Assembly: GCA_964473735.1 (NCBI GenBank)
Contig: CAYYQD010000071.1
Location: forward strand, 1 to 7,179
DNA length: 7,179 nucleotides
Source of the DNA: JAADCS01 sp964473735
GTDB lineage: Bacteria; Hydrothermota; Hydrothermia; LBFQ01
Direction: 5' to 3'
Shown here: positions 1-4,840 of the stretch, in pieces
Position numbering within the stretch: position 1 is the first letter of the stretch
How the letters are laid out: the number at the start of each line of letters is the position of its first letter
Notes under the pieces: model-generated
What the model was told of the DNA's origin: nothing
The model's database searches: none
What the model saw: the letters and a program-made list of their open reading frames with translations, nothing else
Program-made: the position numbers and the translations under genes

Positions 1-52
1 TTAACCGAACCAATATTCACCGTACGTTATCCTCCGTGCGACATCCGGGAAA

Positions 53-76
53 ATTGCTCTAATACATTAGAACAAT
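53..76. repeat. Near-perfect palindrome upstream of the beta-barrel gene
   Basis: The arms are ATTGCTCTAAT and ATTAGAACAAT, separated by two bases. They are reverse complements with one mismatch out of 11. The centre lies about 50 bases before the inferred transcription start, a normal distance for an activator or repressor site. A related palindrome sits just after the stop codon of the same gene (857-879; 18 of 23 positions identical). The rest of positions 1-52 shows no supportable gene: one short open frame ends within the palindrome (TAA at 60-62) and could be the tail of an upstream gene, but nothing confirms this. Confidence 0.6.
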
Positions 77-101
77 ATGCTGCTGTGCGTTCCTCCACCT
101 T

Positions 102-107
102 TATACT
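102..107 (+). promoter_or_regulatory. -10 box of the beta-barrel gene (leaderless type)
   Basis: TATACT lies 8 bases before the ATG at 116, so transcription would start at about 114-116, at or next to the start codon. No Shine-Dalgarno sequence precedes the ATG and no good -35 hexamer is seen at 16-18 base spacing. The position matches four other -10 boxes in the window, which strengthens the call. Confidence 0.55.
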
Positions 108-115
108 GATTGATT

Positions 116-856
116 ATGCTCTCCATCGTAGCCCTCTTCGGAGTAGGGGACCTGATAACAACGAGCAACGTACCTCTGGAAGAGATGCTTATTCCCACCT
201 TCAGGAACTACGACTTCTACTTTGATGGGGCCTACGCCGTCTGGAGAGGGACAGGGGTATCCTTACATCTCAACACCGTACCCGGTGCGGCCCGCTTTTC
301 CGCGTCGTGGGTGCTTAGAACGTCCAAAGACACCCTGCGGGAAACCTTCCTGTTGAACTACAGTCGGTACTTAGGGATTCTGGACTTGGGTTTTAACATG
401 CTCCTAAGACGGATGGGAAACGAATCCATAACGCCGGGTGCGGGTATAAACCTATCCTCTTACTCCAGAGCGTTAAAGGTGGGGGTGGGGGTATCCTACC
501 TCTCCGCGCTTCCTTTGAGTTATGTTAAAACCGAAAAAGGGGCCTCCTTCGGTATATACCTTTTCTCCCACAGGGCATACCACAGGGGAGGAAAGGGGTA
601 CAACGTAGCCGTAGGGTACTCTACGGCGCAGGGTAGGGGGGTAATAGAAGGGTACGTTAGCTACAAGTGGAAGGGGTTAAACCCTTTCCTGACCTTCAAC
701 GCCCCCTTTGGGGAGGTTCCCTTTCTGCTAAAGGTAGGTCTCAGACTTACTACGATGCGGTTTAGATTACAGAGTGGTGTCCTTCTTTCCAGAGACGGAG
801 ACACTTACGACCCCGTCGGATACGTGGTTTCCATCGGCACGGAGTTTCCGAGATAG
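116..856 (+). CDS. Predicted outer-membrane beta-barrel protein
   Basis: A protein of 246 residues, not recognised as a named family. After a short hydrophobic start (MLSIVALFGVG) it is made of alternating polar/hydrophobic strands separated by short turns rich in Gly, Asn and Asp (for example GYNVAVGYST, VIEGYVSYKW, FLLKVGLRLT, RFRLQSGVLL). It ends in a strand with a Phe close to the C-terminus (GTEFPR). This is the pattern of a small outer-membrane barrel of about 8-12 strands and is broadly like PorV/PorQ-type proteins of T9SS-bearing bacteria. The assignment to that group is inference. A TTG at 110 is a possible earlier start, but an in-frame TGA at 107-109 rules out anything longer, and the -10 box favours the ATG at 116. 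The signal peptide is unusually short and lacks N-terminal positive charge. It stands as a single gene, flanked by two related palindromes. Confidence 0.65.
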   Translation: MLSIVALFGVGDLITTSNVPLEEMLIPTFRNYDFYFDGAYAVWRGTGVSLHLNTVPGAARFSASWVLRTSKDTLRETFLLNYSRYLGILDLGFNMLLRRMGNESITPGAGINLSSYSRALKVGVGVSYLSALPLSYVKTEKGASFGIYLFSHRAYHRGGKGYNVAVGYSTAQGRGVIEGYVSYKWKGLNPFLTFNAPFGEVPFLLKVGLRLTTMRFRLQSGVLLSRDGDTYDPVGYVVSIGTEFPR

Positions 857-879
857 TTGCTCTATTATATTAGAGCGAA
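857..879. repeat. Second copy of the palindrome, directly after the beta-barrel stop codon
   Basis: Begins on the base after the TAG stop. The core is GCTCTATTA followed by TATTAGAGC, an 18-base palindrome with one mismatched pair. It aligns without gaps to 54-76. It could be a terminator hairpin, but no T run follows on the plus strand and the stem is AT-rich, so a protein-binding site or a repeated intergenic element is as likely. Confidence 0.5.
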
Positions 880-923
880 GTGGTGGGGTAGAAGCTTGGG
901 CCTTCCTCATCATAGGTAAGTTA

Positions 924-941
924 ACATAAGATACCTTATGT
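924..941. terminator. Weak hairpin between convergent genes, possible terminator
   Basis: ACATAAG and CTTATGT form a 7 bp stem with a 4-base loop, 9 bases past the end of the LemA gene. The stem is AT-rich and no clear U tract follows in either direction, so terminator function is only a suggestion from its place between two converging 3' ends (857-949). Confidence 0.25.
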
Positions 942-949
942 GCAAACCC

Positions 950-1546
950 TTAGAACTCTATATCCGGCCTGCGCCTCTGCTCAAGGGCATCCTCTCCGGA
1001 CCTGAAGGCCTCCACATCTAAGTCAAAGTACTCCTCGGGTGTGAATCCAAAGGTGCGGGCGAAGAGTACGGTCGGAAAAGTCTCTATAGAGGTATTGTAC
1101 TCTCTAACCGTAGCGTTGTAGTACCTGCGGGCAAGCTGCAGGTCGTCCTCTACTTCGGCCAAGGCCCTCTGAAGCTGTAGGAAGTTCTTATTCGCCTTTA
1201 GCTCGGGATACCTCTCCGACAACGCTATAACGCTCTTTAAAGCCTTAGTTAGGTCACCCTCCGCCCTTCCCCTCTCCGCCACGCTCCCCGCCCCAAGGCT
1301 ACGGGCCCGCGCCTCAGCTATCCTGTCAAAGACCTCCTTTTCGTGCTTGGCGTACCCTTTAACGACCTCTACGAGCGACGGGATCAGATCGGCACGTCTC
1401 TTTAGCTGGACCTCAACCCCACTCCACGCCTCCTTAACGAGCTGCCTCTTCCTGACGAGAGAGTTATACAGGAAGACGACGTACAGCGGCACACCAACTA
1501 AGAGCAGGAGTATTGCTACGGTTAAAAGGAGCAATACTGTACCCAT
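950..1546 (-). CDS. LemA family membrane protein
   Basis: 198 residues, normal length for LemA. An N-terminal transmembrane helix (about residues 3-27, nearly all Leu/Val/Ile) is followed by a helical-bundle domain. Family hallmarks are visible: the conserved first helix (VKEAWSGVEVQLKRRADLIP, residues 37-56), YPELKANKNFLQLQ (113-126), the RRYYNATVREYN segment (140-151) and the FPTVLFARTFGF segment (158-169). LemA proteins are anchored in the inner membrane with the bundle outside; their biochemical role is not settled. Third gene of an operon with the PspA and YbjN-like genes: its ATG comes one base after the preceding TGA, with a weak AGGA (1556-1559) 9 bases upstream. The C-terminus is short and basic/acidic (EQRRRPDIEF), without the Gly/Ser-rich tail of some homologues. 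Confidence 0.93.
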   Translation of the reverse strand: MGTVLLLLTVAILLLLVGVPLYVVFLYNSLVRKRQLVKEAWSGVEVQLKRRADLIPSLVEVVKGYAKHEKEVFDRIAEARARSLGAGSVAERGRAEGDLTKALKSVIALSERYPELKANKNFLQLQRALAEVEDDLQLARRYYNATVREYNTSIETFPTVLFARTFGFTPEEYFDLDVEAFRSGEDALEQRRRPDIEF

Positions 1547-1547
1547 G

Positions 1548-1994
1548 TCAATCTATCCTGCTCCGGGAGGCCTTATCGTACTCCCCAACGAACTCGTCGT
1601 AGGAGTCGGCGACGGTTGCGACCGTATATACGGCTGCTGCCAGCTCGTTTAGATCAAGGTTAGCCCCGGCCAGAGCGTACCTATAAAGCACCGAATCCTC
1701 GGCACCGATGGCGAACGCCCCAAGGGGGAACCTCGCGTTGAGCTCAAGGAGAGTGCGGGCCAGATTACCGTCCACAGGTACGTTATCCGCCAGATAGGAG
1801 AAAACGTTCACTAAAACGTCTTCCTCGTGCCATGGTACCACCTCAACGCCCACCGTAACGCTGCCGTACTTAAAGGATATTGTCCCATCCACCTCAACGG
1901 GGTCATCCACGATGCTCTTGAGGTACTCCCTTACCTTCTCCCTAACCTCCTCTAAAAGTCGCTCGTTTATACCTGCCTTTATCTTCACCTTCAT
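1548..1994 (-). CDS. YbjN-like / type III chaperone-fold protein
   Basis: 148 residues, soluble and acidic, with no signal peptide or membrane segment. The layout is an N-terminal helix (about 9-28), a three-stranded sheet (about 37-69, including ISFKYGSVTVGVEVV and EDVLVNVFSYLA), a helix with LLELNARFPLGAFAIG (about 82-98), a further strand (SVLYRYAL) and a C-terminal helix (LDLNELAAAVYTVATVADSY). The segments LLELNARFPLGAFAI and LAGANLDLNELAAAV resemble the core of YbjN / CesT-like peptide-binding chaperone folds (N-rich loop, F/G/A strand, then the D/L helix). That assignment is by pattern and is moderately sure. The gene lies between PspA and LemA genes, with the PspA stop only 3 bases upstream, so a role in the same envelope-stress response, perhaps as an adaptor or chaperone, is inferred. 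Confidence 0.65.
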   Translation of the reverse strand: MKVKIKAGINERLLEEVREKVREYLKSIVDDPVEVDGTISFKYGSVTVGVEVVPWHEEDVLVNVFSYLADNVPVDGNLARTLLELNARFPLGAFAIGAEDSVLYRYALAGANLDLNELAAAVYTVATVADSYDEFVGEYDKASRSRID

Positions 1995-1997
1995 ATC

Positions 1998-2663
1998 CTA
2001 ACCTCCCTTTAGACCCAACTTAGCCTTGAGAGCTTCAAGCTCCTTCTGCGCTTTACTTTCCTTCTCCATCTTCTCGTACTCCTCTTCAACCGTGTCCTTG
2101 CTCAGCTCAACCAGAGCTTCGGCCTCCTCCTCCTCTCGAAGGATCCTCTCCTCCATCCTATCAAACTTGCTGAAGACGTCCTTACCGAAACCGCCGGCGT
2201 ACTTCACGAACTCCTTCTGAACGTCCGCGGCCTTTTTCCGGGCGATAAGGGTGCTGTACCTCGTCCGGGCCTCCTCAAGCTTGAGCTTTAAGGTATCCAG
2301 CTGTTTCCTTAACTTCTCGGAGACTTCGTGGGCCTCCCTGTAGGCCCTATCGTAGCCTGAGGCTAAGCTCTCGTACTCCATCTTCTTCTGAACGGCCTTA
2401 AGGGCGAGATCCTCGTTTCCAGCCTTCAGAGCCTCCTCCGCCCTGCCCTGCCACTCCTCTGCCAGAGCCTTAGCCTTCTCGTACTGGGCCTTAAGCCTGC
2501 GCTCGTTGGCTATAGCCTGAGCGGTAGCCACGGTGGCCTTTCTCAAGGCCTCCTCCATATCCGCGATCATGAGCTTTAACATCTTCTCCGGGTCCTCCGC
2601 CTTCTCCAACATGTCGTTGATGTTAGCCCGGAGTATATCTACCAACCTCTTAAATACTGCCAT
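1998..2663 (-). CDS. pspA: PspA/IM30 family membrane-remodelling protein
   Basis: 221 residues from the ATG at 2663, the usual PspA length. The N-terminus is an amphipathic helix (MAVFKRLVDILRANINDML) of the type that binds stressed membranes. It is followed by the family signature EDPEKMLKLMIADMEEAL (residues 24-41), then long charged heptad-patterned helices to the end, ending KLGLKGG. PspA/IM30/Vipp1 proteins are bacterial ESCRT-III relatives that polymerise on damaged inner membrane. The frame stays open upstream to an ATG at 2729, but that extension (MCPPNRGSALIRVG...) is unlike any PspA N-terminus and would cover the promoter, so it is rejected. First gene of the operon pspA - ybjN-like - lemA. 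No PspF-like activator or sigma-54 promoter is seen nearby; the promoter looks sigma-70 type. Confidence 0.93.
   Translation of the reverse strand: MAVFKRLVDILRANINDMLEKAEDPEKMLKLMIADMEEALRKATVATAQAIANERRLKAQYEKAKALAEEWQGRAEEALKAGNEDLALKAVQKKMEYESLASGYDRAYREAHEVSEKLRKQLDTLKLKLEEARTRYSTLIARKKAADVQKEFVKYAGGFGKDVFSKFDRMEERILREEEEAEALVELSKDTVEEEYEKMEKESKAQKELEALKAKLGLKGG
2001..2006 (-). promoter_or_regulatory. Strong Shine-Dalgarno site for the YbjN-like gene
   Basis: On the minus strand AAGGGAGGT, encoding the last residues of PspA, contains a full GGAGGT ending 6 bases before the ATG at 1994. It shows that this organism uses classical anti-Shine-Dalgarno pairing for an internal operon gene, in contrast to the genes next to promoters. 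Confidence 0.8.
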
Positions 2664-2672
2664 ACCGGTGGT

Positions 2673-2678
2673 ATTATA
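2673..2678 (-). promoter_or_regulatory. -10 box of the pspA operon (leaderless type)
   Basis: A perfect TATAAT on the minus strand lies 9 bases before the pspA ATG, which would place transcription start 2-3 bases before the start codon. A weak -35 candidate, CTGATA (2702-2697, 18-base spacer), matches 4 of 6 consensus bases. There is no Shine-Dalgarno sequence. Confidence 0.65.
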
Positions 2679-2750
2679 CTGGCGATGGCCTACACGTATC
2701 AGCGCGCTTCCTCTGTTCGGAGGACACAAAGAGTTATGTAATATGTGGTC

Positions 2751-2920
2751 TTATAGAACACTATTATATTATATATCATAGTAAATTATTACTTTTAAAT
2801 CAATCTTAACATAATAATTAATATTAGTTATACAGCATACAATAGTAATAAGTTAATACCATTATTATCACAAGATACTTAATAGATATTTTAATAATAA
2901 TTATCATAAAATATTTAAAC
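2751..2920. other. Extremely AT-rich island in a divergent intergenic region
   Basis: A hand count gives 25 G/C in 170 bases (about 15% GC), next to coding DNA well above 50%. It contains many short repeats of AATAAT, TAGTAA and TTATCA but no long exact repeat, no convincing open frame and no RNA gene that I can support. It lies between the divergent promoters of the pspA operon and the polysaccharide deacetylase gene. Possible roles are a bent or easily melted upstream promoter region, a nucleoid-protein binding site, or less likely an unwinding element. No DnaA-box cluster was found. Confidence 0.7.
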
Positions 2921-2947
2921 GGTCTGAAGAGAGTACGACCGTAAAAT
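2919..2947 (+). promoter_or_regulatory. Promoter and dyad operator of the deacetylase gene
   Basis: TAAAAT at 2942-2947 is the -10 candidate. It lies exactly 7 bases before the GTG start at 2955, so the mRNA would be leaderless. A perfect 6-base inverted repeat, ACGGTC (2919-2924) and GACCGT (2937-2942), separated by 12 bases, covers the place where a -35 box would be and touches the -10 box. It may be a regulator-binding site; no regulator gene is seen nearby. Confidence 0.45.
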
Positions 2948-2954
2948 ACCCTCC

Positions 2955-3722
2955 GTGCGCTACCCTCTGATATTCGCCTATCACGACGTATCCCCCACCC
3001 CAAGGCTGTCAGGCAACTGGGTCCTGCCCGGGGTCTTCAAAAGGCACATCTCCTATCTCCTGAAGGTCTTCCAACCCCTCCCTCCCCACGCCTTAGAGTT
3101 TCCTATACCGACACAGGGATTCATGATAACGTTTGACGATGCCCTTGAGGGGGTATACAGGTACGCCTACCCCATAACGGAGGAGTACGGTATAAAGGGT
3201 GCGGTGTTCGTGGTTACCGGTTTTATAGGAAAGAGAAACGTATGGGACGCTACCTTCGGGACGAGCGTACGTCATATAGATCGTTCCGCCATACTGGAGC
3301 TTAGTGACTCGGGCTGGATCGTGGGGTCGCATACGGTATCCCACCGGGCCCTGATATCACTACCCGAAGGCGAAATAAGACGGGAGCTGGAGTACTCCAA
3401 AAAGTACCTTGAAGACCTGACAGGTAAGGAGGTGTGGGCAGTATCCTACCCCTTTAACCTTTACGACCGCAGGGTCCTAAAGCTGGCAAGAGAGATCGGC
3501 TACAGGTGGGGTTTCTCCGGACCATCCTTAAAAGCACACTTCACCCCTCTGAACGTCCCGAGGATACCGGTCATGCTGATAGACCTGACCTTGAGGCACA
3601 AGCTACTACCCCCATGGGCGGTGGTGGATATGCTGCTCACCGCCCCATCCCGTCTAACCCCCCCCTTCATGAGAGCGAGGGAGCTTCTCCTTAACGCTTT
3701 ACGAAGAAGGTGTTGTAAATGA
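2955..3722 (+). CDS. Polysaccharide deacetylase (NodB / CE4 domain)
   Basis: 255 residues, GTG start. The NodB motifs are present in order: an opening strand PLIFAYHDVSP (4-14), motif 1 TFDD (59-62; Asp61 and Asp62 for catalysis and metal), motif 2 SHTVSH (His126 and His130 as metal ligands), and motif 3 SYPFNLYDRRVLKLAREIGY (164-183), where the usual YPFG reads YPFN. The family removes N- or O-acetyl groups from polysaccharides such as chitin-like chains, peptidoglycan or exported glycans; the substrate here is unknown. There is no signal peptide, so it is cytosolic or its export is unusual. The start is fixed by the promoter spacing and because residue 4 already begins the first core strand. 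The last 32 bases overlap the end of the opposite-strand SLBB gene, itself an export component, which suggests a shared glycan role. Confidence 0.9.
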   Translation: MRYPLIFAYHDVSPTPRLSGNWVLPGVFKRHISYLLKVFQPLPPHALEFPIPTQGFMITFDDALEGVYRYAYPITEEYGIKGAVFVVTGFIGKRNVWDATFGTSVRHIDRSAILELSDSGWIVGSHTVSHRALISLPEGEIRRELEYSKKYLEDLTGKEVWAVSYPFNLYDRRVLKLAREIGYRWGFSGPSLKAHFTPLNVPRIPVMLIDLTLRHKLLPPWAVVDMLLTAPSRLTPPFMRARELLLNALRRRCCK

Positions 3723-4785
3723 GGACGGCCGTGGATACTATTGAAGGCCCTAAAAAGACCAGGTCCCTCATCGTGAGGAGGGAGCTTCCCACTATCACGA
3801 CGTCCCCGGGCCCCGGGCGGTAATCCAGAGACACCCTACGGAGTTTCGGATCTCCGGGATGTTTGACCCTTATGTCCCACCTATTGGCCCTCTCGGTAAA
3901 ACCGTACGCCTCAATGATGTAATCCTGAACGGTCTTATGCGGAGCGAACTCTATCCCTCCGGGTCTCATGACCTCACCTAAAACGATCACGTACGGTATG
4001 GCGAAGTCAAAACTAACCGTATCCCCAACGTTCAAGGGAGTGTTGAGGTCGACCTTCCTACCGTTTATTAGCACGTTGCGCAGGAGATAGAGACGACGGG
4101 CCTGCCGCAGCTTGAGGAGCAAGTCGTACACCCTGTCTCCCGGTGTCCATTCAACAGTCCAGTAGTTTCCTTTAGAGAAATCCCCAACGGCATAGACTAC
4201 GGAGTCCGTTCTGGCGACGTAGATCGTATCGTAGGCCTTAAGAAGGGGGTTCTGGGATATGTCCCCTTCTTTGAGGAACCTCCAGAGGTTGAAGGTATCC
4301 CCGTTTATGAGCACGCGGCTGAAGGCCGAGTAGGGCAACACGAACTTTCCATCTAACAGGAGGTCGGAAAGACGGGTAAGGCCATCCACACGGATAAAAC
4401 CGTTGTACGCGGGATCAAAGTTCCCCCTCAAAACCACGTAGAACTTGGAGGGCGCTATTAGCTGAACGGATACGAAGGCGACGGAAGGAACAAACCTGCG
4501 GTAAGTCCTAAGTAGAACCTTACGGGCGGAATCCATCGTAAGACCGGCCACCCTGACCGCCGTTGGCCTGGATACCGGTGTGATCTCAAGAGGTAGGAGC
4601 CCGTTGTTATCCACAAAAGTCTCGTACTGAACGATGGAAACCTGACGGGAGTAGGCGGTTATGAGTACCCTATCGCCGGGGTTAAGGGTGTAGTCCGGTG
4701 GAGGTACAAAGACCTTCTTTATCTCCGGCTTGTTGGGTCTAAGAAGGAGGCTGTCAATAAAAGACAGAAGGGGGATAAAGACCAT
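3691..4785 (-). CDS. Polysaccharide export protein (Poly_export + SLBB domains, Wza-like)
   Basis: 364 residues. It contains DYTLNPGDRVLITAYS (31-46), the start of a Poly_export domain (to about 110). Three SLBB-like segments follow, at about 115-190 (FYVVLRGNFDPAYNGFIRVD), 196-260 (VVYAVGDFSKGNYWTVEWTP) and 265-332 (YVIVLGEVMRPGGIEFAP), with the closing GPGDVVIV. A hydrophobic C-terminal segment (342-361) ends with FFVKR. Wza-type proteins form the outer-membrane channel for capsule or exopolysaccharide, with the C-terminal helix crossing the outer membrane. Unlike classical Wza there is no cysteine anywhere, hence no lipobox, and the N-terminus (MVFIPLLSFIDSLLL) is only a short hydrophobic stretch. 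An in-frame TAG at 4797-4795 prevents a longer start. No tyrosine autokinase or glycosyltransferase is in view. Confidence 0.85.
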   Translation of the reverse strand: MVFIPLLSFIDSLLLRPNKPEIKKVFVPPPDYTLNPGDRVLITAYSRQVSIVQYETFVDNNGLLPLEITPVSRPTAVRVAGLTMDSARKVLLRTYRRFVPSVAFVSVQLIAPSKFYVVLRGNFDPAYNGFIRVDGLTRLSDLLLDGKFVLPYSAFSRVLINGDTFNLWRFLKEGDISQNPLLKAYDTIYVARTDSVVYAVGDFSKGNYWTVEWTPGDRVYDLLLKLRQARRLYLLRNVLINGRKVDLNTPLNVGDTVSFDFAIPYVIVLGEVMRPGGIEFAPHKTVQDYIIEAYGFTERANRWDIRVKHPGDPKLRRVSLDYRPGPGDVVIVGSSLLTMRDLVFLGPSIVSTAVLIYNTFFVKR

Positions 4786-4793
4786 GGAGGCAC

Positions 4794-4836
4794 GCTATTA
4801 TACGGCGGATAGAACGGAGCACGGGGGTATAATAGC
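4794..4836. promoter_or_regulatory. Symmetric divergent promoter region (SLBB gene / protease)
   Basis: GCTATTATAC (4794-4803) and GTATAATAGC (4827-4836) form a perfect 10-base inverted repeat around a 23-base centre. Each arm carries a TATAAT: on the minus strand at 4802-4797, 11 bases before the SLBB ATG, and on the plus strand at 4828-4833, 7 bases before the protease ATG. Neither start has a Shine-Dalgarno sequence. Recognisable -35 boxes are absent. The two polymerase footprints would overlap, so the promoters probably compete or are controlled together. Confidence 0.65.
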
Positions 4837-4840
4837 CTCT

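Noticed and set aside
1..66. Possible end of a minus-strand gene finishing with TAA at 3-1
   Set aside because: The frame is closed by a stop at 69-67, so it could encode at most 22 residues; no start codon or ribosome site.
1347..1652. Open frame on the plus strand opposite the LemA and YbjN-like genes
   Set aside because: Low-complexity Ser/Thr-rich shadow of two well-supported genes on the other strand.
2664..2729. Longer start for the PspA protein at 2729
   Set aside because: The added 22 residues do not look like PspA, and the extension overlaps the perfect TATAAT at 2673-2678; the canonical amphipathic N-terminus starts at 2663.
2533..2781. Open frame on the plus strand opposite the start of pspA
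   Set aside because: Antisense shadow of pspA; no promoter or ribosome site and no recognisable domain.
2861..2905. AT island as a replication origin with DnaA boxes
   Set aside because: The best candidates (TTATCACAA, TTATCATAA) match the DnaA box poorly and no dnaA, dnaN or gyrase gene is near.
3804..3817. CCCCGGGCCCCGGG as a possible terminator hairpin
   Set aside because: It is a short GC-rich direct repeat coding for the conserved RPGPGD of the SLBB protein and has no following T run.
4784..4840. Upstream in-frame ATG for the protease at 4784
   Set aside because: It would lie before the TATAAT and encode MEARYYTADRTEHGG, which is not a signal peptide; the promoter spacing supports 4841. 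Not fully excluded.
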